From the NCBI GenBank assembly GCA_050955105.1, contig JBPBQZ010000068.1, forward strand, positions 1-22,970: 22,970 nt of DNA, given 5' to 3'. This document shows, piece by piece, positions 7,558 to 15,016 of the stretch (position 1 is the first letter of the stretch; every line of letters begins with the position of its first letter). Under the pieces are notes generated by a model that was not told where the DNA came from, made no database searches, and saw only the letters and a program-made list of their open reading frames with translations. The DNA is from JBPBQZ01 sp050955105 (lineage in GTDB: Bacteria; Pseudomonadota; Gammaproteobacteria; Burkholderiales; Burkholderiaceae). The position numbers were made by a program, and so were the translations under genes.

Positions 7558-7568
7558 TGGTTGAACCA
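7558..7568. promoter_or_regulatory. Candidate FadR/GntR-type operator, site 2
   Basis: TGGTTGAACCA is an exact TGGT-N3-ACCA match inside the 13-base perfect palindrome ATGGTTGAACCAT (7557-7569). It lies between the predicted transcription start (near 7578) and the ATG at 7552, a roadblock position that would also mask the ribosome-binding region. The gene for a FadR-type regulator starts its own coding region only about 100 bases further upstream. Confidence 0.7.
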
Positions 7569-7584
7569 TTAACAATATTTGGCG

Positions 7585-7613
7585 ATGATACGGATGTCGC
7601 GGGAGGCCGTCAA
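7585..7613 (-). promoter_or_regulatory. Sigma70-type promoter of the 7552-2390 operon
   Basis: On the minus strand TTGACG (7613-7608) and TATCAT (7590-7585) are separated by exactly 17 bases. Each hexamer matches consensus at five of six positions. The expected start near 7578 gives a leader of about 25 bases containing operator site 2. Confidence 0.65.
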
Positions 7614-7649
7614 CGCATGCCGCGGGTGCGTGAACGGCGCTGCGGGCCG

Positions 7650-7667
7650 GCGGCGCGCGCGCGCCGC
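7650..7667. terminator. Perfect 18-base GC palindrome after the GntR gene
   Basis: Nine GC bases followed by their exact complement begin six bases downstream of the regulator stop. The RNA could fold into a strong GC stem, perhaps separating the regulator transcript from the downstream operon. There is no T tract, so factor-independent termination is unproven. Confidence 0.35.
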
Positions 7668-7673
7668 GGCACT

Positions 7674-8453
7674 TCAGGCGCCGGCTGGCTTGGCGGCGGC
7701 GCTACGCGGCGGTTCTTTTTTGGCGGCCTTCGACAGATCGCTGAGCTTCGACAAATAGTGTTGGTGCACGCGCTCGCAGTGGCTCTTGAATTCGGCACAA
7801 GCGGCATCGGCATCGCCCGCCTTCAGGTGCGCCAGCATGCGGCGGCGCGATGGCACCACGGAACGCGTCATCTGTGGACCAATCGCTTCGATGAACTGGC
7901 GCAGTATCTCGATAATCGCGTCGATGACGATCGACATCACCGGATTGCGCGTGGCCTGGCCCAGCAGTCGATGGAACTCCAGCACGCTGTCGATCCAGCC
8001 GGCCATATCCTCTTTCTTGCTGGCCGCCTCGGTTTCCGCCAGATTGGCTTCCAGCGCCGCGAGGTCGGCGGGCGTCATGCGCTGACAGGCCACGCGCACC
8101 ACCACCTCTTCGATCCATACGCGCGACTCGGTAAGATCGTCTGGCGTGATCGCGCCCAGGTGATACAGATCGCGGAAACCGCCCACTACCACTTGCGAAT
8201 CGCCCGGCAGCACGAAGGCACCGCCGCGCACCCCTTTGCGCAATTCGATGACGCCGGCGATTTCGAGCGACCGCAGCGCCTCGCGCAGGGTGTTGCGGCT
8301 GACGTTGAATTGCGCCGACAGCTCACGCTCTGCCGGCAGCCGATCGCCCGGCTTGAGGCGTCCGAGGGAAACGAATTTGCGAATCTGTGCGGCGATCTCT
8401 TCGAACGCGCGTTGCGATTGGATCGGCTTGATATCGAGGCTGGAATCGTCCAT
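7674..8453 (-). CDS. GntR family transcriptional regulator, FadR subfamily
   Basis: A 259-residue repressor-type protein. The N-terminal winged helix has the GntR signature: GRLKPGDRLPAERELSAQF (31-49), then VSRNTLREALRSLEIAGVIE (51-70). The C-terminal all-helical FCD domain shows LEFHRLLGQATRNP (158-171) with His161, His209 in RRRMLAHLKAGD and His225/His230 near the end, matching the usual metal/ligand site; Asp155 is a further candidate. ATG 8453 starts the conserved domain; ATG 8489 is a possible alternative. Neither has a clear ribosome site, so the start is uncertain. The Ala/Lys-rich tail after residue 240 is extra. TGGT-N3-ACCA palindromes at 7558 and 8795, and a near match at 824, mark likely targets. 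The effector may be an acyl-CoA or organic acid. Confidence 0.88.
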   Translation of the reverse strand: MDDSSLDIKPIQSQRAFEEIAAQIRKFVSLGRLKPGDRLPAERELSAQFNVSRNTLREALRSLEIAGVIELRKGVRGGAFVLPGDSQVVVGGFRDLYHLGAITPDDLTESRVWIEEVVVRVACQRMTPADLAALEANLAETEAASKKEDMAGWIDSVLEFHRLLGQATRNPVMSIVIDAIIEILRQFIEAIGPQMTRSVVPSRRRMLAHLKAGDADAACAEFKSHCERVHQHYLSKLSDLSKAAKKEPPRSAAAKPAGA

Positions 8454-8892
8454 CGCTGTGCGTTTGCTGTAGTCTGAAAAAACTGTCATTGATAGGTGGC
8501 AACGGGCCGCGCCAAAGCGTCGGCCAGCGCTTGCATCGTGCATTTCGGCGCGGGCGTTTTCAAAGCAGCGCCGCCATGTGTGTTCGCACAAAGCGCGCCA
8601 GTGTAAACCTTCGAATCGGCGCCTGACGAGATTTGCGTAAGTGACTTCGATGCAAGACGCGTGCAAGCCGCATAGTAGCGGCTTTGTAATGATTTAGGCA
8701 TTTATCAAGCACCGCAAAACCTTTGCCGCCGTGGGTTTGGCGCGCATCGACATATCCGCCCGCCAGCATCATGAAGATTCGCCACGGCTGCTTTTGGTAG
8801 TACCATTACGGCAGCTCGCGCCCTGCATCAGACGCGCAGCCGCGGCGCCGCGCACGGCGACCCCGCCAACGGCAGCACCATCGGAGGAGACA
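8454..8892. promoter_or_regulatory. Divergent intergenic region between the GntR regulator and the MaoC hydratase
   Basis: A 439-base region without a convincing gene; the frames that cross it lack coding-like sequence. It must hold the promoters of the leftward regulator and the rightward hydratase. It contains operator site 3 at 8795-8805 and an AT-richer stretch around 8683-8722 that may serve as the regulator promoter. GGAGGAG at 8883-8889 is the ribosome site of the hydratase. Confidence 0.5.
8795..8805. promoter_or_regulatory. Candidate FadR/GntR-type operator, site 3
   Basis: TGGTAGTACCA is an exact TGGT-N3-ACCA match, 87 bases upstream of the hydratase ATG. Bases 8801-8806 (TACCAT) could double as a -10 element with a poor -35 (TTCGCC, 17 bases upstream). 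The site would let the regulator control the hydratase and perhaps its own gene. Confidence 0.65.
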
Positions 8893-9348
8893 ATGCTCGA
8901 AGTCAATACACTGCATGACCTGGCCAACTATGTAGGAAAGAGCCTGGGACACGGCGACTGGGTGCTGGTCGACCAGGACCTGATCAACCGCTTTGCCGAT
9001 GTCACCGGCGACGACAATTGGTATCACGTGGATATCGAGCGCTGTAAAAAAGAGTTGCCGGGCGGCCATACCATCGCCCACGGCCTGCTTACGCTGTCGC
9101 TTACACCAGTGATGTCGCGGGGCGTATTGAAAGTGCTCAATCACGGGCGCGCGCTCAACTATGGATACGATCGTATCCGCTTCACCAAGCCGGTCGTGGC
9201 CGGCGCACGGGTGCGCATGCATATGGCCGTCAAAGGCTATGAAAAGCAAACCGACGGTGCGGTGCTGACACGTGAATGCAAGATGGAAATCGAGGGCGAA
9301 AGCAAGCCGGCGATGATCGCCGACATGCTGAGCTTCGTGTATTACTAA
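8893..9348 (+). CDS. MaoC family (R)-specific enoyl-CoA hydratase-like protein
   Basis: A 151-residue hot-dog-fold protein. The hydratase-2 active-site motif is intact: FADVTGDDNWYHVD at 34-47, with catalytic Asp40 and His45 in the spacing seen in PhaJ-type enzymes, followed by the conserved Gly and Ser-equivalent block IAHGLLTLSL (61-70). ATG 8893 is fixed by GGAGGAG four bases upstream. The enzyme would hydrate trans-2-enoyl-CoA to (R)-3-hydroxyacyl-CoA, or run in reverse. It is transcribed away from the regulator gene and preceded by operator site 3. Chain length or side-group preference cannot be told. Confidence 0.88.
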   Translation: MLEVNTLHDLANYVGKSLGHGDWVLVDQDLINRFADVTGDDNWYHVDIERCKKELPGGHTIAHGLLTLSLTPVMSRGVLKVLNHGRALNYGYDRIRFTKPVVAGARVRMHMAVKGYEKQTDGAVLTRECKMEIEGESKPAMIADMLSFVYY

Positions 9349-9356
9349 GCCCTGAG

Positions 9357-9392
9357 CGATCGGCTTCGACCGGCTCCGCTCGAAGCCGATCG
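9357..9392. terminator. 13-bp perfect hairpin between convergent genes
   Basis: CGATCGGCTTCGA (9357-9369) and TCGAAGCCGATCG (9380-9392) pair perfectly around a ten-base loop. It begins eight bases after the hydratase stop and ends 22 bases before the stop of the opposing oxidoreductase, so it is placed as a bidirectional terminator. Neither side has a T tract. Confidence 0.6.
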
Positions 9393-9414
9393 AAAGCGAC
9401 TTGCCAGCGGCCCG

Positions 9415-10416
9415 CTACCCGGCGACCGAGATGACGATCTTGCCGAACTGGCCGCCGGCGTGCAGCGCCTCGTAAGCCTCGTTGACTTGCGAGAACGGCA
9501 GCACGCGATCGACTACCGGCACGATGCGCTTGGCGCTGACGAACTCGATCATCGCCGCGAAGTCCGCCAGCGAGCCCATCTTGGTGCCCAGCAAGCTCAA
9601 CTGCTTGCGATAGAAATTACGCATATCGAAGGCCGGTGCGGCGCCGGCCGTTATCCCGAAATAGACAATGCGGCCACCTGGCGCCGCCACGTCGAGCAGC
9701 TTGGGAAAATCGGGCCCGCAGGCGCTGTCCACCACCAGGTCGATGCCGCCGCTCATGGCCTGCAACTGCTTTTCCCAGTCGCTATCCCGATAATTCACGC
9801 CGCCTTCGGCGCCCATTTCACGCGCTCGCGCAATCTTCTCCGGCGCGCCGCTGCTGACGAACACGCGTGCCCCGGCGGCCACCGCGTACTGCAACATGAA
9901 CAGCGCGACGCCGCCGCCCGCGCCCGTTACCAGCACGCGCTCGCCGGCTTTCAGGCCGCCGCGCGAGAACACCGCGCGATAGCCGGTGAGGCCGGCCAAG
10001 GGCAGCGCCGCGGCGTGGATCGCATCGAGATGCGCGGGCTTGTCGAATAACTGGGTGGCGGGAATCAGCATCTTCTCCGCGAAGGTGCCGTCGTCGGGCG
10101 TGCCCAGCGTCTTGAAATCATCGCGTGCGGCGAGTTGGTTATCGCCCCAGCCCACACCGGGATTGATCACTACTTCGCGGCCGATCCAGCGACTATCGAC
10201 GCCCTCCCCGACCGCGGTAACGACGCCGCAGCCATCGGCACCGGGAATCACCGGGTACTTGTGAATGAAGTACTTGCCATGCTGAATCCATACGTCGCGA
10301 TGATTCAGCGCTGCGGCCTTGACCGCCACCACCGCCTGGCCGGGTCCGGCCACCGGTTCATCGATATCCGCCAACCGTACCGGCAGGTTGGCACCGTCTA
10401 CTATCCAAGCTTTCAT
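9415..10416 (-). CDS. MDR family alcohol dehydrogenase / quinone oxidoreductase-like protein
   Basis: A 333-residue medium-chain dehydrogenase/reductase. ALNHRDVW at 36-43 is the GroES-domain block of zinc-poor members, and TGAGGGVALF at 164-173 is the NAD(P)-binding glycine motif. The GHE zinc motif of true alcohol dehydrogenases reads PGADG here (58-62), so catalytic zinc is probably absent. Its sequence differs from the oxidoreductase at 2390-3367 throughout, so the two are paralogous family members and not a recent duplication. AAGGA eight bases before ATG 10416 supports the start. It is convergent with the hydratase and divergent from the SDR gene. Confidence 0.85.
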   Translation of the reverse strand: MKAWIVDGANLPVRLADIDEPVAGPGQAVVAVKAAALNHRDVWIQHGKYFIHKYPVIPGADGCGVVTAVGEGVDSRWIGREVVINPGVGWGDNQLAARDDFKTLGTPDDGTFAEKMLIPATQLFDKPAHLDAIHAAALPLAGLTGYRAVFSRGGLKAGERVLVTGAGGGVALFMLQYAVAAGARVFVSSGAPEKIARAREMGAEGGVNYRDSDWEKQLQAMSGGIDLVVDSACGPDFPKLLDVAAPGGRIVYFGITAGAAPAFDMRNFYRKQLSLLGTKMGSLADFAAMIEFVSAKRIVPVVDRVLPFSQVNEAYEALHAGGQFGKIVISVAG

Positions 10417-10655
10417 TTTTTCGTTCCTTTTGGGGTCGCGAGCAATGCATCAAGCAGGGATTTTAGCGAGCATGCGCGGAGATATTCTCAACTTAAATTA
10501 ATCCAAGATACTTAATTAGGAAGGACGTCAAGGCGGGCAAGTCCTAAGCGCCGATCCACCTGCGATCGAACCTAGAGCCACTACACTGGAAGCGCTTAAA
10601 TCGTTTGAGCGCGGGCGCAACGACGCTGCGCGCGGCGTATTCACAGGAGAACAGC
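10417..10655. promoter_or_regulatory. Divergent promoter region between MDR and SDR genes
   Basis: A 239-base spacer whose middle (about 10480-10522) is far more AT-rich than its surroundings. That stretch holds the repeated blocks ACTTAAATTAA and ACTTAATTA, as expected for divergent promoters or an operator. A leftward pair TTGGAT ... TATCTC with a 16-base spacer can be read on the minus strand. No TGGT-N3-ACCA site is present. Confidence 0.35.
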
Positions 10656-11492
10656 ATGTCGGGACGTCTGCAGGGAAAAGTGGCGGTGATCACGGGCGGC
10701 GCCAGCGGTATGGGCCAAGCATCGGCGTTGCGCTTTCTCGAAGAAGGCGCGCAGGTAGTGATCGTCGATCTGAATACTAAAAAGGCGGAAGAAACGCTCG
10801 AGCTGGCGGACCGCCAAGGCCACGCGGCCGGCATCCGCTTCAAGCGCGGCGACGTGTCGAGCGAAGCCGAAGTGGCAGCGATGGTGGCCCTGGCGCTGGA
10901 TAGTTTCGGCCGCCTCGACTGCGTGTTCAACAACGCCGGCGTGGGTGGCGCGATGGGGCCGATCACCGAGACCTCGGTGGAAGACTGGGACCGTACACAA
11001 GCCCTGCTGCTGCGCTCGGTGTTCCTCGGCATCAAGCATGGCGGACGCGCGCTGCGCGAACAAGGCCAAGGCGGTTCGATCATCAATACCGCCTCCACCG
11101 CCGGGCTCAACGGCGGCAGCGGGCCAGCCACTTATTCGGCGGCGAAAGCGGGCGTTGTCAACCTGACGCGTTGCGCGGCGATCGAGTTGGCGGGTGCGCG
11201 CATTCGCGTCAATGCGATTGCTCCGGGCGGCATCTTGACGCCATTGATACCGGCCAGTAGCGACGAACAGATGAAGGGCTTCATGAAAGGCCGGCAACCC
11301 TGGCCGGACGTAGGTCGGGCGGTGGATATCGCCAATGCGGCGCTGTACCTGGCAAGCGACGAATCGAGTTTCTGCACTGGTACCACCGTGACGATCGACG
11401 GTGGTCTGCTGGCTTGGGGACCGTCGCTGTTTCCGCACGCCGGCGCGCATTCGCAAAGCGGCATGAACACGCGCAACCTCGGTACCGACTGA
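10656..11492 (+). CDS. SDR family NAD(P)-dependent oxidoreductase
   Basis: A 278-residue classical short-chain dehydrogenase. The cofactor loop TGGASGMG is at 13-20, and Asp38 at the end of beta2 (VVIVDLN) favours NAD(H). NNAG is at 92-95, the catalytic Ser147 is in INTASTAG, and Tyr160 and Lys164 are in TYSAAKAG. The C-terminus extends beyond the usual IDGG block by about 25 residues. AGGAGA seven bases before ATG 10656 decides the start over the upstream in-frame start. It would oxidise a hydroxyl to a ketone, plausibly the hydroxyacyl-CoA produced by the nearby hydratase, but this link rests on neighbourhood only. Confidence 0.88.
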   Translation: MSGRLQGKVAVITGGASGMGQASALRFLEEGAQVVIVDLNTKKAEETLELADRQGHAAGIRFKRGDVSSEAEVAAMVALALDSFGRLDCVFNNAGVGGAMGPITETSVEDWDRTQALLLRSVFLGIKHGGRALREQGQGGSIINTASTAGLNGGSGPATYSAAKAGVVNLTRCAAIELAGARIRVNAIAPGGILTPLIPASSDEQMKGFMKGRQPWPDVGRAVDIANAALYLASDESSFCTGTTVTIDGGLLAWGPSLFPHAGAHSQSGMNTRNLGTD

Positions 11493-11530
11493 TAGCGACG
11501 ATGCCGACCGACGCCGGCGCGATGTCGACG

Positions 11531-11552
11531 GCGGCGGCAAGGCTGCCGCCGC
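11531..11552. terminator. 9-bp GC hairpin between convergent genes
   Basis: GCGGCGGCA and TGCCGCCGC pair around the tetraloop AGGC, between the SDR stop (11492) and the stop of the opposing transglutaminase gene (11557). There is no T tract. The position suggests a shared terminator. Confidence 0.45.
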
Positions 11553-11556
11553 GGCC

Positions 11557-12357
11557 TTACTGGTTCACGACCACATGCACATCGACCTCGACGTTCATCG
11601 CCTCGGCGCCGCCGCCCGCGCGCGTGCCCCGCACGGGCGCGGCTGAGTCGTAATCACTACCCACCGCGAGCCGGCAATAAGGCCCCGACGGAAAGCGCGC
11701 ATTAGTGACATCGACGCTGATCCAGCCCTGGTCTTTCATCCAGATGTCGGCCCAGGCATGGCTGGCCATTTCCGGCACGTCGCCCGGATCGAAGTAACCG
11801 CTGACATAGCGCGCCGGCACGCCGCGCGCGCGGCAGCAAGCCAGCATCAGGTGCACGTGATCCTGGCAAACGCCCTGACCTAGCGCCAGCGCATCTTGCG
11901 CGCCAGTGGTCACCCCCGTGACGCCGCTGGTGTAGGTCACGCGTTCGGCGATCTGGGCCGCGAGCTCAATCAAGCCGGCTGGCGTGTCGAGTGTCGGCAC
12001 GCTATGCGCCAGGCTGATGATGGCCGCATCGGGTTCTGTCAGGCGCGTCGCGCAAGTGAAATGTTCGAGCGGGATGCGCCCCGGCCCGTCCAGCAGGCGA
12101 CCGTCCTGCAACGGCACGGTTTCGATCTCGCCGCTTACCGTTACGGCGATTTGTGAGACGGGACGATTGACCACCAGCGTATGCATGGCATTGCCGTAAG
12201 CGTCCATTGCCGCTTCCAGCTTGGAGGGCGCCTGGATTTCCCAGTGCGCCACGAACTGCGTGGCCGAGGGCACCGGCGTGAGCCGCAACTGCTGTATCGA
12301 GTATTGCAACGGAATCTCGTATCGATACAGCGTTTGATGATGGATCGACAGACGCAT
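11557..12357 (-). CDS. Transglutaminase-like cysteine protease family protein
   Basis: A 266-residue protein with an N-terminal beta-rich domain (MRLSIHHQTLYRYEIPLQYS, the usual start of bacterial transglutaminase-like proteins). The catalytic core follows: GQGVCQDHVHLML with Cys164, SHAWADIW with His200, and WISVDVTNA with Asp216, forming the complete Cys-His-Asp triad. No signal peptide is present, so it is cytoplasmic. AAGGA eight bases before the ATG supports the start. It is the last gene of a leftward trio with alpha-E and ATP-grasp genes, 29 bases after the alpha-E stop. In such trios it is predicted to cleave or transfer amide bonds made by the ATP-grasp enzyme. Cross-linking activity is not implied. 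Confidence 0.88.
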   Translation of the reverse strand: MRLSIHHQTLYRYEIPLQYSIQQLRLTPVPSATQFVAHWEIQAPSKLEAAMDAYGNAMHTLVVNRPVSQIAVTVSGEIETVPLQDGRLLDGPGRIPLEHFTCATRLTEPDAAIISLAHSVPTLDTPAGLIELAAQIAERVTYTSGVTGVTTGAQDALALGQGVCQDHVHLMLACCRARGVPARYVSGYFDPGDVPEMASHAWADIWMKDQGWISVDVTNARFPSGPYCRLAVGSDYDSAAPVRGTRAGGGAEAMNVEVDVHVVVNQ

Positions 12358-12386
12358 ACGCTTAATCCTTGAGCATGCCGTACCGC

Positions 12387-13328
12387 TCAGGCGGTCGGCA
12401 GCAGAAAGGTTTCGTTGATGGCATTGCCCAGCGCATAAGTCCGCGCCAGCAACTCGGTCAATTCCGCATGCAGGCCGCTATCCAGAACGTGCTTCAGGTC
12501 GGCATACATGAGGTCGGCGCGCAGCCTGCCGGCCAGCCTTTCGCAATCGCGCGAATGCTCGGTGCGCAACATCGTCAGGTTGGCGCAGACGCCGTCGATC
12601 GCCGCCATCAGCGAGCGCGGCATATTGGGATTGAGCATCAGCAGCTCGACCACCCGGTCGGGCATCACGATATCTCGATAAACCTTGCGATAGATCTCCA
12701 GCCCCGAGACCGAGCCCAGCACCATCGACCAATAATAGAAATCATCTTGCTGCGACGGTGCGGTGCGCGACTCGGCATGCACGAAGCGCACATCGAGCAT
12801 GCGTGCGGTGTTGTCGGCACGTTCGAGGAAGGTGCCCAGTTCGGCGAAGTAGAAGGACTCGTCGGTCAGTGCCGTGCCGAGCGTCACGCCGCGTGTGAGA
12901 TGCGAGCGGAACTTGACCCATTCGAACACCGCGTTCGGATCGCCGCGCAACCAGCCATCGGGGATGAAGCGCGCGAACTCGAGCCAGGTGGAGTTGACGG
13001 TCTCCCAGACCTCAGTGGTGAGTGCACCGCGTACTGCGCGGGCGTTCTCGCGGGCGCTGCGCAGGCAGCAATAGATGCTCGACGGATTGTCGGGCGCGGC
13101 CGTCATGAAGTGCAGCAAGGCATCACGCGTGACTTCGCCGTGCGCCGCTTCGAACGCCGGCTCGAGTTCCGAGATACGCAATACGGCCCGCAGTGCCTGC
13201 GACTGCTCGTCGCCGGCACTGGGCAATAGCAAGGTCTTCAGCGCCACGTCCAGCATGCGCGCGGTGTTCTCGGCGCGTTCGATATAGCGCGCCATCCAGA
13301 ACAGGTGATCGGCGGTACGGCTCAGCAT
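12387..13328 (-). CDS. Alpha-E (DUF403) domain-containing protein
   Basis: A 313-residue all-helical protein beginning MLSRTADHLFWMARYIERAE, the diagnostic alpha-E opening with its Trp-Met-x-Arg-Tyr-x-Glu-Arg-Ala-Glu block. A second, internal block FAELGTFLERADNTARMLDV repeats the Glu-Arg-Ala-x-Asn-Thr-Ala-Arg-Met-Leu-Asp pattern of residues 17-27, showing the duplicated helical architecture. The domain has no known enzymatic activity and occurs almost only beside circularly permuted ATP-grasp and transglutaminase genes, so a binding or scaffold role is inferred. It starts 15 bases after the ATP-grasp stop, consistent with tight co-translation. Confidence 0.9.
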   Translation of the reverse strand: MLSRTADHLFWMARYIERAENTARMLDVALKTLLLPSAGDEQSQALRAVLRISELEPAFEAAHGEVTRDALLHFMTAAPDNPSSIYCCLRSARENARAVRGALTTEVWETVNSTWLEFARFIPDGWLRGDPNAVFEWVKFRSHLTRGVTLGTALTDESFYFAELGTFLERADNTARMLDVRFVHAESRTAPSQQDDFYYWSMVLGSVSGLEIYRKVYRDIVMPDRVVELLMLNPNMPRSLMAAIDGVCANLTMLRTEHSRDCERLAGRLRADLMYADLKHVLDSGLHAELTELLARTYALGNAINETFLLPTA

Positions 13329-13343
13329 GACAAATCGCCTTGT

Positions 13344-14771
13344 TCAGTGGTTACTTTCCAGCACCCAGGTATCCTTGGTGCCGCCGCCTTGCGAGGAATT
13401 CACGACCAGCGAGCCTTCGCGCAAGGCCACGCGCGTCAAGCCGCCCGCCACCATCGACACGCTCTTGCCCGACAGCACGAAGGGCCGCAGGTCGATATGC
13501 CGCGGCGCCACGCCGCTCTCGACGAAGGTTGGACACGACGATAACGCCAGCGTCGGCTGCGCAATATAACGATGCGGGTGCGCCTGCAGCCGTGCGCGGA
13601 ACTGTTCGATTTCGGCGCGCGAAGCGGTCGGCCCTACCAACATGCCGTAGCCACCCGCACCATGCACCTCTTTCACTACCAGTTCCGGCAGATGCGCCAG
13701 CACGTGCGACAGCTCGCTGGGATTGCGGCACTGCCAGGTCGGCACGTTCTGCAGCAGCGGCGTCTCTTGCAGATAGAACTGAATCATCGCCGGCACATAG
13801 GGATAGATCGACTTGTCGTCGGCGACGCCGGTACCGATGGCATTGGCCAAGGCCACGCGACCAGCGCGGTACACCGCCAACAGCCCCGGCACACCCAGCG
13901 CCGATTCGGAGCGGAATGCCAGCGGATCGAGGAAGTCGTCGTCGAGTCGACGGTAGATCACATCCACACGCTGCGGCCCACGCGTGGTGCGCATATAGAC
14001 CTGGTTCTCGTCGACGAATAAGTCGCGCCCTTCGACTAATTCGATACCCATCTGCTGCGCGAGGAACGCATGCTCGAAGTAAGCGGAATTGAAGACGCCA
14101 GGCGTCAGCACCACTACCGTCGGGTTGTCGATGCCGGCGGGCGCCGCGGCGCGCAGGCTGTCCAGCAACAAATCGGGATAATGCGCGACCGGTGCAATGC
14201 GGTTGCGCACGAACAAGTCGGGGAACAGGCGCATCATCATCTTGCGGTTTTCGAGCATGTACGACACGCCCGACGGCACGCGCAAGTTGTCTTCCAGCAC
14301 ATAGAAGACGCCATCGTCGTTTTCGCCGCCCGCCTTGATCACGTCCACGCCGGCCACGTGCGCATACACATCGCGCGGCACCGGCACGCCCTGCATTTCG
14401 GGACGGTACTGGCTGTTGGTGAAGACCTGTTCGGCCGGCACGATGCCGGCTTTGACAATATCGTGGTCGTGATAGATGTCGCGGATGAAGTGGTTCAACG
14501 CACGCACCCGCTGCAACAGGCCAGCACGCAAGTGTTCCCACTCCGCTCCGGGAATGATGCGGGGGATCGGATCGAACGGAATTACGCGTTCGGTCGACGA
14601 GGCATCGTCGCCCAGCGCGAAGGTAATGCCAACCCTGCGAAACAGCACATCGGCTTCGGCGCGTTTGCGCACCAGTGTGTCGTCGGTCTGGTCGGCCAGC
14701 CAACTCGCGTAGCGGTCATAGTGGCTTCGGATAACCCCGTCGCCGGCTTTCATCTCATCGTATGAGCGCAT
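13344..14771 (-). CDS. Circularly permuted type-2 ATP-grasp protein (DUF404/DUF407)
   Basis: A 475-residue protein. Near the N-terminus is the block VIPFDPIPRIIPGAEWEHL, typical of DUF404/CP_ATPgrasp_2. ATP-grasp elements follow in permuted order: LVVKEVHGAGGYGMLVGP (about 364-381) supplies the nucleotide-binding Lys and glycine loop, HIDLRPFVL (about 425-433) the metal-proximal acidic residue, and NSSQGGGTKDTWV the C-terminal end. Predicted chemistry is ATP-dependent ligation of a carboxylate to an amine (or to glutamate-like peptides) through an acyl phosphate. It is the first gene of the leftward trio; a second ATG at 14753 is possible. The natural product or substrate is unknown. Confidence 0.9.
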   Translation of the reverse strand: MRSYDEMKAGDGVIRSHYDRYASWLADQTDDTLVRKRAEADVLFRRVGITFALGDDASSTERVIPFDPIPRIIPGAEWEHLRAGLLQRVRALNHFIRDIYHDHDIVKAGIVPAEQVFTNSQYRPEMQGVPVPRDVYAHVAGVDVIKAGGENDDGVFYVLEDNLRVPSGVSYMLENRKMMMRLFPDLFVRNRIAPVAHYPDLLLDSLRAAAPAGIDNPTVVVLTPGVFNSAYFEHAFLAQQMGIELVEGRDLFVDENQVYMRTTRGPQRVDVIYRRLDDDFLDPLAFRSESALGVPGLLAVYRAGRVALANAIGTGVADDKSIYPYVPAMIQFYLQETPLLQNVPTWQCRNPSELSHVLAHLPELVVKEVHGAGGYGMLVGPTASRAEIEQFRARLQAHPHRYIAQPTLALSSCPTFVESGVAPRHIDLRPFVLSGKSVSMVAGGLTRVALREGSLVVNSSQGGGTKDTWVLESNH

Positions 14772-14931
14772 GCTCGGCCTTTGCTTGAATTACGTTAAGA
14801 GCTAAGCAATTCCTGTACCGATAATGACCGACGCAGGGGCAGCGCACGCTTGCCGCCAGCCCCGCGCGGCACTGAAGCAGACTTTACCCGCTGTGCTGCC
14901 GCAACAGCTTGATACGCGGGTAAACGAGAAA

Positions 14932-14958
14932 GGCCGGCTCGCTTGATGCAGGCCGGCC
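14932..14958. repeat. Inverted repeat in the 14772-15016 spacer
   Basis: GGCCGGC (14932-14938) and GCCGGCC (14952-14958) form a 7-bp GC stem with a 13-base loop, downstream of the SnoaL-like gene and upstream of the ATP-grasp operon. It may be a transcription end. No T tract is seen. Confidence 0.35.
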
Positions 14959-14972
14959 GCGCAGGCACTAGA

Positions 14973-15001
14973 TTGGTGCGACACAATTGTGCGTGCACCA
15001 A
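14973..15001. terminator. Complex hairpin downstream of the SnoaL-like gene
   Basis: TTGGTGC and GCACCAA pair as an outer 7-bp stem. The inner CACAATTGTG is a perfect ten-base palindrome, separated from the outer stem by a small GA/CGT internal loop. It begins 16 bases after the stop at 15017. It could end the catabolic transcript or be a dyad operator for the ATP-grasp operon. There is no T tract. Confidence 0.4.
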
Positions 15002-15016
15002 ACCGATGAACCTCGA

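Noticed and set aside
11378..11388. TGGTACCACCG, one mismatch from the GntR-type site
   Set aside because: It lies inside the SDR coding sequence, encodes conserved residues and is far from any start. It shows that single-mismatch copies can occur by chance.
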